DNA of 50,101 nt from Bacteroidales bacterium (GCA_016935615.1 JAFGQO010000098.1:1-50101); one strand, 5' to 3'; shown: positions 35,589 to 44,851, counted from the first letter of the stretch. Numbers and translations are program-made. The notes: generated by a model from the sequence alone, not told the origin.

Positions 35589-36866
35589 ATGAAGAAAAGA
35601 GAAATTGAATTAATGGCTCCTGTAGGATCATATGAATCTCTTATGGCTGCTATTAAAGCTGGAGCAGATTCAGTGTATTTCGGATTGAACAAATTGAATA
35701 TGCGTGCACGCTCTGCAGCCAATTTTACTGAAAACGACCTTGATAAAATAATGAAGATATGTAATGAACATAAGGTAAAAGCCTATCTTACGCTCAATAT
35801 TATTTTGTACAACAATGAGTTAGAACAAGCTCAAAAGCTTGTTGATTTGGCGAGAGAAAATGGAATTTCGGCCATCATTGCAAGCGACCATGCAATAATC
35901 AATTATGCCAGGTCAAGAGGAGTTGAAGTGCATATTTCAACACAGGTAAATATCAGCAACACTGAATCCCTGAAGTTTTATTCTGATTATGCCGATGTGA
36001 TTGTATTGGCCAGGGAACTCAATCTTGACCAGGTGAACAAAATTTATAAGCAAATTAATCAGCAAGACATAAAAGGGCCCTCCGGAGAACTTGTAAAAAT
36101 TGAACTATTTGTTCACGGAGCTTTGTGCATGTCTGTTTCCGGCAAATGTTATCTGAGTTTGCATGAACAGAATTATTCTGCTAACAGGGGAGCTTGTCTT
36201 CAAAATTGTCGTAAGGCATACACAGTTACTGAACAAGAATCCGGAAGAGAGCTCGATATAGAAAATGAATACATCATGTCACCAAAGGATCTATGTACAA
36301 TACATTTTTTGAATAAGATCCTGGATGCAGGGGTGAGTATTTTAAAGATCGAAGGCAGAGCACGTCCTCCGGAATATGTATATACAGTAGTAAAATGTTA
36401 CAGAGAAGCAATTGAAAGTTGTTTTGATGGCAGTTATAACAAAGAAAAAATCCAGGAATGGCAGGAACAACTGAAAACCGTCTTTAACAGGGGATTCTGG
36501 GACGGATATTATCTTGGACAAAAACTTGGCGAATGGAGTCCTGTATATGGATCAAAAGCTACTGAACGCAAAATATATGTTGGGAAAGGGATGAATTATT
36601 TTTCAAAAAAAAGAGTGGCAGAATTCTTATGTGAGGCATCTGAACTTCGGGTAAATGATGATATTTTAATTACCGGGCCGACCACAGGAATTATTCGGGG
36701 GAAAGTAAAAGAAATACGCGTTGATCTGAAAAAAGTAAATGCTTCGGTAAAAGGAGAAAGATTTTCTTTTCCGTTTGATGAAATGATCAGACGATCTGAT
36801 AAATTATACAAAATTGTAAACGCTTCTGACGTTATAGCCCAGAATTCTAATGGTGTGCTGAAATAA
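35589..36866 (+). CDS. Peptidase U32 family protein (TrhP/RlhA-like)
   Basis: A 425-residue U32 protein. The TIM-barrel region has ELMAPVGSYESLMAAIKAGA and ADSVYFGLNKLNMRARSAAN. The family signature ELFVHGALCMSVSGKCYLS includes cysteines that ligate an Fe-S cluster in studied members, with RGACLQNCRKAY after it. E. coli relatives hydroxylate RNA (TrhP at tRNA position 34, RlhA at 23S C2501). The length is closest to TrhP. The protease name is historical. The final 20 bp overlap the convergent gene at 36847. Confidence 0.9.
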   Translation: MKKREIELMAPVGSYESLMAAIKAGADSVYFGLNKLNMRARSAANFTENDLDKIMKICNEHKVKAYLTLNIILYNNELEQAQKLVDLARENGISAIIASDHAIINYARSRGVEVHISTQVNISNTESLKFYSDYADVIVLARELNLDQVNKIYKQINQQDIKGPSGELVKIELFVHGALCMSVSGKCYLSLHEQNYSANRGACLQNCRKAYTVTEQESGRELDIENEYIMSPKDLCTIHFLNKILDAGVSILKIEGRARPPEYVYTVVKCYREAIESCFDGSYNKEKIQEWQEQLKTVFNRGFWDGYYLGQKLGEWSPVYGSKATERKIYVGKGMNYFSKKRVAEFLCEASELRVNDDILITGPTTGIIRGKVKEIRVDLKKVNASVKGERFSFPFDEMIRRSDKLYKIVNASDVIAQNSNGVLK

Positions 36867-37623
36867 GCATATCTTTTTTTACTTCTTTGGTAAATAAAGA
36901 CTTTAATTGGAGTGCACGGCGAAGAGATTTATCCCTGTCGTATATTCTAATAACGTTTTCAGGTCCGCAAAACCTGTAAATAATACCCAATGCAGCATCG
37001 AAATTATGGGTTTTTAAATTAAATTTAATTTTCTTTGAAATATGGTCAAGTTGTTTCCATTGTATCGACTGAGGAATAAGAATATAGAATTTCTCCCCAT
37101 CATTTAAATCTCTGTATAGTCCCTTCGCCAATTCAATCAGTCTGAATGTTTTAAATATTTTAATGCGAGCAGAATCATTAAAATTTTTAAATGCTAATAG
37201 CTGCAAATCGTTCTGTCTGTAAAAATCCTGTATGGCAGGTATTATTTTATGATTCTCCAGACCTTTGATACGAATACAGGGAAAGATGTAATTGTGGGTT
37301 ATGATTTCACCAAAAGAAGGATAACAAATAACCATCTTATTTTCACGTAGTTCTTTGTTAATACGATTGATTTTTTCGGGGGCGTAACGATATCTAAGGG
37401 TAATAAAAACTGAGGAGGGATTTTTATCTGTATCTGTTGTATCATGTTCTGATTTATAACCTGGGAATGGGTCAACAGTTTCAAGAACAAGAGAATTTTC
37501 GATGGTATCTTGTTCCAGAGCCCTCAGGTTTTCCATTTTTGTAATGCTGCCGACTGTTTCAATTACTTCATTCTTATCCATCTCTCCATGGTTTATTAGT
37601 AGTCCGGATGTTGGGTCTGTCAT
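36847..37623 (-). CDS. Hypothetical protein, 258 residues
   Basis: No family recognised. The protein is cytoplasmic, without signal or membrane segments. The N-terminal ~90 residues are acidic and poorly structured (VDPFPGYKSEHDTTDTDKN). The rest alternates strands and helices (VFITLRYRYAPEKINRINKE, KMVICYPSFGEIITHNYIF, NFDAALGIIYRFCGP) and ends in a basic helix. It overlaps the convergent U32 gene by 20 bp. Confidence 0.6.
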   Translation of the reverse strand: MTDPTSGLLINHGEMDKNEVIETVGSITKMENLRALEQDTIENSLVLETVDPFPGYKSEHDTTDTDKNPSSVFITLRYRYAPEKINRINKELRENKMVICYPSFGEIITHNYIFPCIRIKGLENHKIIPAIQDFYRQNDLQLLAFKNFNDSARIKIFKTFRLIELAKGLYRDLNDGEKFYILIPQSIQWKQLDHISKKIKFNLKTHNFDAALGIIYRFCGPENVIRIYDRDKSLRRALQLKSLFTKEVKKDMLISAHH

Positions 37624-37747
37624 TAAAACCCGTATCTATTATTCATAGATTTGCTAAAACAAGGGCTTGTCGAAATTACTAAATCCGGTATGGATAATCA
37701 ATGAAATATAGAAGATACTTTAAACCAAAAAAGATGATATCGCTCAC

Positions 37748-40627
37748 CTAAAAGACGGAAGTCTCAATGCTGATACCAAATAATATTGTTATATCATTTT
37801 CTTTAGGCAGGTATGCGACCGTAATTTTCGGTGTAAAAGGAATAAAAAATCGCAGAAAATGCATTTCAGAGGCTATAGTGAATCCTGTTGAAACTAACTT
37901 TTTAATTTGATCACTGCTGAGTTCATATACTTTTGCAGCATCGTAAAAGATACTGGCATGAAATCTTTTAATATATACCAGAGGACCTATATTCCAGTCG
38001 GGATAGAAAAGCGGGAAGGTATATTCAGCGCTTCCTGTGATCAGTTTTGAATACGGAACAGAATTCAAATAACCCCTGGGCATAGCCAGGCTATTTCTCC
38101 TGACAAACATATTTATCTCATTATTTTCACTTGTTTTAATTTTCTTTTTTTCTTCTGCCAAATAGATCCTTATCGAATGATGTCCGGAAAAACCCGGAAA
38201 ATACAGATTGACTAATCCCAATTGGGATGGAGAAAAATATTTTTTGTCCAGCAAAGGTTTATGAATTGAAATATATACTATCTGACCAAATCCAGGATAA
38301 ATATCTTTTGGCGATTTTTTCAGAATATTGCTGAAATAAAAACTTGTGCCGAGATAGTCATAACCTTTTTTATATACACTATCGGGAAGTGTCAAATAAT
38401 AGTCATTCGTATAACCATAGGAAATACCTGGTTGAAAATATCGGACAAACCTGTTCCGGGTCAAATTTAAAGGCAGATAACAACGTACAGTAAAATCATA
38501 ATAAGCAGATAAATAATTTTGATGGGGAATTGTATTGTCCTTATATAAAAAATCAGGATCACTGCCAAATAAAGCACCAATTTCAAAAACCGGATAAAAC
38601 CTTTCAATTGTGATTTTTGGTTTTATGAAGTGTGTTCCATTGGAATAAAAATAACTAAAACTTGAAGTAATAGTACTTAACTTATTCTGAGACAATAGAG
38701 TAATTCCAGGATAGATTTCCGGATTTAGGGAAATATAATCATTCACATCAAAATAAAAAGGAGTCCAGCTATGGAAGTTAAAACTGTGCAACAACCTGTT
38801 GTATTTCAGAGAATCATAGTCAACGGGTTTCATAAGGGATTCCTGGATATTTATTCCTGCAGAAGCCGAAAGACTTTCAGCCCAGGAATAATTGTATTTT
38901 TCTATTGCAGTTAATCTTTGATATTTTGAGGAATCCAGTTTTATTTTTACCGGGATATATCCATTTACAGTATATTCCGAATAATACATGTGTTGATTAT
39001 CATTGACAAATGGATAATCTGCACCATATTTTGAATTGGTTAACCTGAATATTGTTCCCGGATTTATATAGAGTACATAGATATTTCTTGACATCTCAAT
39101 ATCGTATGAGAAATACACCATATTATTTTTTGCATACAGACAATTTATATTGATTAATCCCGATTCAAATAGTATCTTTTTTTCCTGGCTTGTGAGAGAC
39201 ATTTGTTCAATTCTTTCGCTGTTGTTTTGCATGGTAATATAAACCAGGGAATCTTCATTCATCCACGCAGGATGATAAGCCTGAATACCGGGAGGTAAGA
39301 TAATTTCATTTTTTATTTCTCCATTAAAACTATCGAGAATGATGATGGAATATCGGTTCTGCTTATCTATTTTTATACAGGCAACTTTATCATCAGACGG
39401 AGAAAGAGCAGGAGAAAAATACCTGCTTTTTCTGGTCAGTTGTTTTTCATAACCTGTGGCCAGTTCAAGCAATTTGATTACAGAGTAGGATTTTTGCTGC
39501 CACCTGGTATCGGATAAATTTTCTTCCCATACAACATATTTTTGGCCTGCACTGACAGGAGTATTTGAATATCTGCCCGGTGTGTGTATAATCGTATCTG
39601 CTCCATTATTTAAATAAACAAATCGTGTGATGTCATCGATACCTGTTTTTACCGCAAAGATACCATAGGGTGTCGGTTGGACATAGCTATAGTTGGTAAA
39701 ATATTTGGTTTTCTGGACAGGCAGATATTCAGGAGTATCGTAAGACGCCTGTTCTGTTTCCGATCTCCATAAAGTATTCAGTGAGTCGAATGTTTCATGG
39801 TAAAGCTGCATTTTCGATCCCGCTCCATTTTTCCTCAGCGCAAAATAAAAAGGAGTTCCCAGGTAAGGTCTTCGTCCGACTTTGTCCATGGTATTTCTCC
39901 AAATTGCCGGATTGTATTTTAGTTTTGCATAGCTGACCATGTGATAACCATATTTATAATAGTCAGGGACAAAATATTTATAGCTTCCTAAATAGGATTG
40001 ATCATAGGAATATCGTATCTTTTTTTCTCCTTCCAGAGCACGAAGTTCTAAGCTAAAATCAGGAGCACGTCCTCTTCCGGTAGAAGAAAGAGCAGTTTCA
40101 TTAACAACAGCATCTCCCTCCAGGAACCAGAATGGCAAATAAGCTGCTACAATTCCGGTAGCAATTTCTCCGAATATGATCTTCAACACTTTTGTCATTC
40201 CCTGTTCAAGATTCTCAAGTTGTACGACATGCCGGTATTCGTGCAGGGCGAGTTGTTCCAGCCACTCTTGTACATAGGTTTCCTGAGGAGGTGTAGTAAC
40301 CCATTCGGATCTTTTGGGAGCCCATATAACATATCCGTTTGCTCGGGTTGATTGATTGTAAAGAATAACAGATATCCTTTTTGGTTTTTTCCGGTAGTTT
40401 TCAGTACCATAATCGTAAATATATTCCAGGAGGTTTGCAGCTTTGTTGGCCTTCTCATGGAATCCTTCCGGGTAAATGATTTGAAAATGTTCTGTTTTAA
40501 TCTGCATCCAGGAAACTGAGGCAGGAGCCTGGCCGGTAGTATAAAATTGTGCAAAACTCCTGCCTGATAATGAAAAAAGAACAACCAGAAAAAAATATAT
40601 ATTAAATGGAATTTTCACTGAGATCAT
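37748..40627 (-). CDS. HEYRH metallopeptidase-like domain, propeller and outer-membrane barrel protein
   Basis: A 959-residue exported protein (signal peptide about residues 1-26). The N-terminal domain (about 38-250) has a gluzincin-type zinc motif HEYRH at 129-133 (LEQLALHEYRHVVQ) and a downstream acidic ligand candidate E170 in WFLEGDAVVNE. A central region (about 320-600) has TolB/PD40-type propeller repeats (YFSPALSPSDDKVACIKI, YHPAWMNEDSLVYIT). The last ~330 residues contain BamA/surface-antigen-like strands ending NDITILFGISIETSVF, with a terminal aromatic. It looks like a surface-anchored metalloprotease; activity is inferred from motifs. Its ATG overlaps the stop of the DUF2179 gene (ATGA, 4 bp). 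Confidence 0.75.
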   Translation of the reverse strand: MISVKIPFNIYFFLVVLFSLSGRSFAQFYTTGQAPASVSWMQIKTEHFQIIYPEGFHEKANKAANLLEYIYDYGTENYRKKPKRISVILYNQSTRANGYVIWAPKRSEWVTTPPQETYVQEWLEQLALHEYRHVVQLENLEQGMTKVLKIIFGEIATGIVAAYLPFWFLEGDAVVNETALSSTGRGRAPDFSLELRALEGEKKIRYSYDQSYLGSYKYFVPDYYKYGYHMVSYAKLKYNPAIWRNTMDKVGRRPYLGTPFYFALRKNGAGSKMQLYHETFDSLNTLWRSETEQASYDTPEYLPVQKTKYFTNYSYVQPTPYGIFAVKTGIDDITRFVYLNNGADTIIHTPGRYSNTPVSAGQKYVVWEENLSDTRWQQKSYSVIKLLELATGYEKQLTRKSRYFSPALSPSDDKVACIKIDKQNRYSIIILDSFNGEIKNEIILPPGIQAYHPAWMNEDSLVYITMQNNSERIEQMSLTSQEKKILFESGLININCLYAKNNMVYFSYDIEMSRNIYVLYINPGTIFRLTNSKYGADYPFVNDNQHMYYSEYTVNGYIPVKIKLDSSKYQRLTAIEKYNYSWAESLSASAGINIQESLMKPVDYDSLKYNRLLHSFNFHSWTPFYFDVNDYISLNPEIYPGITLLSQNKLSTITSSFSYFYSNGTHFIKPKITIERFYPVFEIGALFGSDPDFLYKDNTIPHQNYLSAYYDFTVRCYLPLNLTRNRFVRYFQPGISYGYTNDYYLTLPDSVYKKGYDYLGTSFYFSNILKKSPKDIYPGFGQIVYISIHKPLLDKKYFSPSQLGLVNLYFPGFSGHHSIRIYLAEEKKKIKTSENNEINMFVRRNSLAMPRGYLNSVPYSKLITGSAEYTFPLFYPDWNIGPLVYIKRFHASIFYDAAKVYELSSDQIKKLVSTGFTIASEMHFLRFFIPFTPKITVAYLPKENDITILFGISIETSVF

Positions 40628-41181
40628 ATTTTACCTGCATACAGCGTTTTGTCATCTTTTATTTGCTGACTGACAAATCGTATATCTTCAATAGTATAGA
40701 AAGCATTAGGATTATGTTTCTGAATAACCTGTATAACATCCTTTATTTTTTTCCGGTTAACAATAGAATATAAAATTCCGACTTTTCCGGTACTGCCTTC
40801 AGCCTGGATAGAGGTTACTCCATAACCTCCTTCACGTAAGACTTTTGTGAGTGTTGAAGCATCTTTTCGTGTAATGATCCTGATCAACTGTACTCCGATA
40901 GCAAGCTTTTCTTCAATGATCATTCCTATATAACTTCCCAATGCAAATCCCAGTGGATAGGCGACATAACAAACCCAGTTATCAAGGTTTTGAAAGATTT
41001 TTGTTATGGCCAGCAACCAAACAAGAACTTCAAAAAAACCGAGCAGAGGAGCCAGGTACTTATACCCTTTCGATATAAATAGAATTTTCAGAGTTCCCAA
41101 AGAAACATCTACAATTCGGGCCAGTATGATAAGTATTGGAAGGATCAGGTAACTAAAAAGGGCACTGTTGAACTGCTCCAT
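40624..41181 (-). CDS. DUF5698/DUF2179 family membrane protein (UPF0316)
   Basis: A 185-residue protein. Three N-terminal helices (LILPILIILARIVDVSLGTL, YLAPLLGFFEVLVWLLAI, YVAYPLGFALGSYIGMIIE) form the DUF5698 part, and the C-terminal soluble part (from about residue 100) is a DUF2179 fold (LTKVLREGGYGVTSIQAEGS, VIQKHNPNAFYTIEDIRFVS). Function unknown; such domains probably bind small regulatory ligands. It overlaps the next gene (HEYRH protein) by 4 bp, indicating translational coupling. Confidence 0.88.
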   Translation of the reverse strand: MEQFNSALFSYLILPILIILARIVDVSLGTLKILFISKGYKYLAPLLGFFEVLVWLLAITKIFQNLDNWVCYVAYPLGFALGSYIGMIIEEKLAIGVQLIRIITRKDASTLTKVLREGGYGVTSIQAEGSTGKVGILYSIVNRKKIKDVIQVIQKHNPNAFYTIEDIRFVSQQIKDDKTLYAGKI

Positions 41182-41231
41182 TTTTCATCTACTTTTTGAA
41201 AAGTTAGAAAATTCAGATGAAATCCTCATCA

Positions 41232-42617
41232 TTAAACAGTCCTTAATTTCCATTTTCCTTTTAAAAACACCAGGATACCTATGATAGCTAAAAAAGATTC
41301 GGAAATAAGTATTGCATAAAACACTCCGTTTTCTTCCATGTTTGCATTTCTTGCCAGGTAATAGGCAAGAGGAATTTCAATTAACCAGAAGCATATGAAG
41401 TTTAACGCTGTTGGTGTGTATGTATCACCTGCACCATTGAATGCCTGGGAAATGATCATCCCGAAACCATAAAAAACCATGCCGTAACCCATGATATGAA
41501 GGCATGCAATGCCAACTTCATAAGATTTGCCTCCATCAGAAAAAAGAGTGATGAAATATTGAGGAAAAAGAACAAACCCAAGCATGGCAATTAACATGTA
41601 TATACTGGTCACAAGGGAAGTGTACCATACTGCTTGTTCTGCTCTTATCTTATCATTTGCTCCCAGGTTTTGGCCAACAAGGGTAGAAGCTGCATTGCTG
41701 AATCCCCATGCAGGAAGCAGGAAAAATACAAAGACCCGGATGGCAATGGTATATCCTGCTATCACTTCACTTTTATAATTGGCAAGAATACGGTAAAGAA
41801 TAATCCAGCTTGATGTTGCTATAAGATGCTGCATTATTCCTCCGACAGAAAGATATATAACTTTTGCCATCACTTGAAGACGCAAAATAAAATATGATAG
41901 TCTTAAATCAATTCTTGATCTGTGTTGAAACAATAGATAAAACTGATAGAGCACTGCTGTTCCGCGACCTATATTTGTAGCAACTGCAGCACCGGTAACA
42001 CCAAGTTCAGGAAAGGGACCGATCCCGAATATCAGACAGGGGTCAAGTACAATGTTGATCGCATTTGCTATTAGCAATACTCTCATTGATAGTGCAGGAG
42101 CTCCCGCGCTTCTGAAAATCGCATTGTTAATAAACAGCAGCATGATAACAAAATTTCCGCCAAGCATGATCCGTGTGAATGAAAATCCCAGTTCTATTAC
42201 TTTTGGTTCAGCATTCATCAGGGTAAGGATTTTCCTTGAAAAAGCAATTCCCGGAATGGCAATGATACATGAGATCAGCAATCCCAAAAGAATAGCCTGT
42301 GAAGCAGCAATAGAGGCATCTCTGTCTTTTTTTTCCCCTATTCGCCGGGCAACAATACCGGTTGTGGCCATTGCCAGACCAACACTGATAGCGTATACAA
42401 CAGTCATTAACGATTCGGTAAGACCGACAACTGAAATCGCTTCGTCTCCCAGTCTTGAAACAAAATATATGTCAAGAATAGCAAATAACGATTCCATGAG
42501 CATTTCTGCCACCATAGGAATAGAGAGCAATAAAATTGCTTTTCGCAGTTTTATGGTGGTATAATCATGCTCAAAACCACGTATGGCATCCCATATGTCT
42601 CTTAATAATTGACGCAT
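41232..42617 (-). CDS. MATE family efflux transporter
   Basis: A 461-residue multidrug/toxin exporter with about twelve helices in two pseudo-symmetric halves. Typical segments: LLSIPMVAEMLMESLFAILDIYF, VSVGLAMATTGIVARRIG, LLFINNAIFRSAGAPALSMR in the first half, and NAASTLVGQNLGAN and SQAFNGAGDTYTPTAL in the second. The energising ion (Na or H) and the substrates are not deducible. It lies 49 bp downstream of the EamA transporter on the same strand. Confidence 0.92.
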   Translation of the reverse strand: MRQLLRDIWDAIRGFEHDYTTIKLRKAILLLSIPMVAEMLMESLFAILDIYFVSRLGDEAISVVGLTESLMTVVYAISVGLAMATTGIVARRIGEKKDRDASIAASQAILLGLLISCIIAIPGIAFSRKILTLMNAEPKVIELGFSFTRIMLGGNFVIMLLFINNAIFRSAGAPALSMRVLLIANAINIVLDPCLIFGIGPFPELGVTGAAVATNIGRGTAVLYQFYLLFQHRSRIDLRLSYFILRLQVMAKVIYLSVGGIMQHLIATSSWIILYRILANYKSEVIAGYTIAIRVFVFFLLPAWGFSNAASTLVGQNLGANDKIRAEQAVWYTSLVTSIYMLIAMLGFVLFPQYFITLFSDGGKSYEVGIACLHIMGYGMVFYGFGMIISQAFNGAGDTYTPTALNFICFWLIEIPLAYYLARNANMEENGVFYAILISESFLAIIGILVFLKGKWKLRTV

Positions 42618-42666
42618 GTATTTTGAAAAAGAACCACAAAACTAGCTCAATTGCTGCAAACTGAAT

Positions 42667-43587
42667 TTATTTTTCTCTCCTTTTTTTAAGAATAGTCAGG
42701 ATTGCACCAAAAATTACAAGTGAGGCCCCTGCAAAAGATACCAGGGTGAATTTTTCATGAACAATCCAATCAACATTCAGAAGAGCAAGAATGCTCATAA
42801 CAGAAATTGTAATTATAGGATTCAGCGTAATGATCACACTCACTTTATTTGCTTCAAGAAATTGAAATGCATTGGCCAGGGACCCGTATGCAAGAAGTGT
42901 ATTACATCCTAAAAACAGAAACAGGCCCCATTCTATGGCAGAGGCTGATTTGATAATCTGAAAATCTACAAAAGGGAAATACCCAATAGCAGGAAGTCCG
43001 AAAAGAACAAGGTTTAGTTCCAAAGGGGAATATGCCTTCACAAGTTGTTTTTGAAATACTGCATAGGCGGCCCACATAATCGCTCCGAAAACAGTCCATA
43101 AAACACCTCTCTGATACCTGTTAATATTCTCTGCAAGCATAATTATCTGGTTGTGATAAAAAACGGCAAGACCCCCGAATACAAGAAACAAACCAATGAT
43201 CTGGCGCAGAGATGCTTTTTCTTTAAAAAACAGAAATCCGGAAAGAGCAAGAAGGACAGGACCGGTTTGTATGAATATTTGTGCTATGCCGGGTGTTGTA
43301 AAATGGATCCCGGTAATAAAACCGAGGTAATTGAAACCCAGGCATATACCCGCAAAGATCAACAATGGCGGAGGACGCAGGAATATTCCGAATGATGAAG
43401 GATTGCGGATCAATAAATAAACACCAAGGATGACAAAAGCAATAGTAAATCGAAGCCATGTAATCTCAACAGGAGAACAGTTTCTCAGGGAAATTTTAAG
43501 GACAATAGCCAGAAATCCCCATAATAATGCAGTGAAGGAAGCAAAGAGTATGCCTTTCTGAAAATCTGTTTTAACTATCTTTTTCAT
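42667..43587 (-). CDS. EamA-type drug/metabolite transporter
   Basis: About 306 residues from the ATG at 43587 (MKKIVKTDFQKGILFASFTA). The frame is open to 43719, but the extra 44 residues are encoded partly by the hairpin-rich repeat region and lack family character. Two EamA halves, each with about five helices: SPVEITWLRFTIAFVILGVY and TTPGIAQIFIQTGPVLLALSGF in the first, SVIITLNPIITISVMSILAL in the second. Substrate unknown. Adjacent to a MATE exporter. Confidence 0.9.
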   Translation of the reverse strand: MKKIVKTDFQKGILFASFTALLWGFLAIVLKISLRNCSPVEITWLRFTIAFVILGVYLLIRNPSSFGIFLRPPPLLIFAGICLGFNYLGFITGIHFTTPGIAQIFIQTGPVLLALSGFLFFKEKASLRQIIGLFLVFGGLAVFYHNQIIMLAENINRYQRGVLWTVFGAIMWAAYAVFQKQLVKAYSPLELNLVLFGLPAIGYFPFVDFQIIKSASAIEWGLFLFLGCNTLLAYGSLANAFQFLEANKVSVIITLNPIITISVMSILALLNVDWIVHEKFTLVSFAGASLVIFGAILTILKKRREK

Positions 43588-43689
43588 GGGAATATGATTG
43601 CTAAAATACATCATTATTGTATTAGCTTTCATTGTTTGTTGTATGAAACAATTTTTGTTTATAAAAAACGGAAAACCGGGACCAGTAAT

Positions 43690-43850
43690 TAATCCTTCTT
43701 CGTGTTCCGCTTCGGACACTTACGCTAAAGCTTCAGCGGCAGCGTGCGGATGAGTAAGTGTGGTTTAACCTGACTGCCGTCAGGCAAGTTTCCCCTGAGC
43801 TTGCCTCGGAAAGAAGGGTACAGGGCTTGCCCTGGGGTTTAATACCATTT
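43690..43850. repeat. Nested hairpin repeat block
   Basis: A structured, non-coding block in the 455-bp gap between the EamA and ACT genes. It contains gtgttccg-ctt-cggacac, acgct-aaagcttc-agcg, cctga-ctgccg-tcagg and caggg-cttg-ccctg hairpins. Longer-range pairs enclose them: acacttac with gtaagtgt, and ccttctt with aagaagg. The aaagcttcagcg core is shared with the hairpin cluster near 5222-5240, so both belong to the same dispersed repeat class. No coding sequence or boundary duplication was found. Confidence 0.6.
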
Positions 43851-44042
43851 ATTAGACAGAACCGTGTTCTATTTACCATAAGTTAAATAGAGTAAATAAA
43901 ATGGGGTTTGTTTTATGCTCTCAATCTAATCTGGTTTTCACCGGAAAATAAAATCGGAGAATGGAATAAATTTGTATATTTCAATGGTGAAATACTTGTT
44001 ATTAAATCTTATCGCATTATCCCAACCGATAAAAATTAGATT

Positions 44043-44432
44043 ATGACCAGGGAACACAATACCAATTCGCTCATAAAGAATGCAGCTCCTAAATTGAATA
44101 AAGGGCGTTTTGTTTTTGTAACAACTACTGAACCGGAAAAGATCCCTTCTTCTGAGCTGCTTTGTCAATTCAGAGAAAAGGAGGGGACAACCTATATTCT
44201 TGAAAAAAACATTGCTGACAAATACGGCTTTTCTTATTTTTTTATAGCATCTTGGATTACTCTTACCGTTCATTCATCTCTTGAAGCAGTTGGATTAACT
44301 GCAAGAGTTGCAACTGCGCTTGCAAAGGAAGGAATAAGCTGCAACGCAATAGCTGCTTATTGTCACGATCATATTTTTGTTCCCTATAAAGACACTGACA
44401 GGGCAATGAATATCCTGAGAAAAATCAAATAA
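44043..44432 (+). CDS. ACT domain protein (COG3602/DUF2241 type)
   Basis: A 129-residue protein of two ACT-like halves. The first half has GRFVFVTTTEPEKIPSSELL and FREKEGTTYILEK, the second WITLTVHSSLEAVGLTARVA followed by GISCNAIAAYCHDHIFVPY and DRAMNILRKIK. This pattern matches the COG3602 family, predicted amino-acid sensors or regulators. It immediately precedes the ars promoter on the same strand, with no clear functional link. Confidence 0.85.
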   Translation: MTREHNTNSLIKNAAPKLNKGRFVFVTTTEPEKIPSSELLCQFREKEGTTYILEKNIADKYGFSYFFIASWITLTVHSSLEAVGLTARVATALAKEGISCNAIAAYCHDHIFVPYKDTDRAMNILRKIK

Positions 44433-44453
44433 AGAAATTTCTTTGTAAAAAAT

Positions 44454-44484
44454 TTTGAATAATAGAACAGATTGATTTATTTTG
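44454..44484 (+). promoter_or_regulatory. Bacteroidota-type -33/-7 promoter of the ars operon
   Basis: TTTG at 44454-44457 and TTATTTTG at 44477-44484 are spaced by 19 bp, matching the phylum pattern TTTG-N19/21-TAnnTTTG except for one base. The -7 element overlaps the palindromic operator, so bound ArsR would block the polymerase. The arsR start codon is 26 bp further on. Confidence 0.6.
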
Positions 44485-44506
44485 TTCGTATAATTACGAA
44501 CAAAAT
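44479..44506 (+). promoter_or_regulatory. ArsR operator 1, perfect 12-bp inverted repeat
   Basis: attttgttcgta (44479-44490), spacer taat, tacgaacaaaat (44495-44506), a perfect dyad just before the arsR start codon (44510). The core is GTTCGT-N6-ACGAAC (44484-44501). The identical core with the same spacing recurs at 44823-44840, which supports specific binding by the ArsR encoded here. Confidence 0.8.
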
Positions 44507-44509
44507 AGA

Positions 44510-44806
44510 ATGCACAAAGAAACAATAACATCTGAACAAAAAAAAATTGCTCGTTATGCCAAGGCCATGGGTCATCCTGTGCGGATATATGTTTTGGAAT
44601 TGCTTTCGAAGCAGGCATGTTGTTACAGTGGTGATCTGACTGAAGTTTTGCCCATAGCCAAGTCTACTCTTTCACAACATTTAAAAGAATTGAAAGACGC
44701 CGGATTGATACAGGGTGAGATTGAAGCTCCAAAAATAAGGTATTGTATTAACCATGAAATATGGGAAGAAGCTAAACAGCTATTTAAAAAGCATATGAAC
44801 ATTTAA
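44510..44806 (+). CDS. arsR: ArsR family transcriptional repressor
   Basis: A 98-residue winged-helix repressor. The helix-turn-helix is SGDLTEVLPIAKSTLSQHLK, followed by the wing GLIQGEIEAPKIRYCI. Candidate As(III) ligands are C37 and C38 (QACCYSGDL), at the start of the DNA-binding unit as in ArsR proteins, and C79 in the wing. Metalloid binding should release it from the two palindromes flanking its gene, derepressing the downstream transport and redox genes. It is the first gene of the operon. Confidence 0.93.
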   Translation: MHKETITSEQKKIARYAKAMGHPVRIYVLELLSKQACCYSGDLTEVLPIAKSTLSQHLKELKDAGLIQGEIEAPKIRYCINHEIWEEAKQLFKKHMNI

Positions 44807-44822
44807 AAATTTTATTAAAATT

Positions 44823-44847
44823 GTTCGTCATTCTACGAACCACGAAC
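44823..44847 (+). promoter_or_regulatory. ArsR operator 2, upstream of the arsE-like gene
   Basis: GTTCGT (44823-44828) and ACGAAC (44835-44840) with a 6-bp spacer, the same core as operator 1, plus an extra ACGAAC half-site at 44842-44847. It ends 4 bp before the arsE-like start, in the only gap in the first half of the operon. This suggests a second, internal control point. Confidence 0.7.
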
Positions 44848-44851
44848 ATAA

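Noticed and set aside
43588-43719. N-terminal extension of the EamA transporter
   Set aside because: The extra 44 residues are encoded partly by the hairpin repeat block; the ATG at 43587 starts the family homology.
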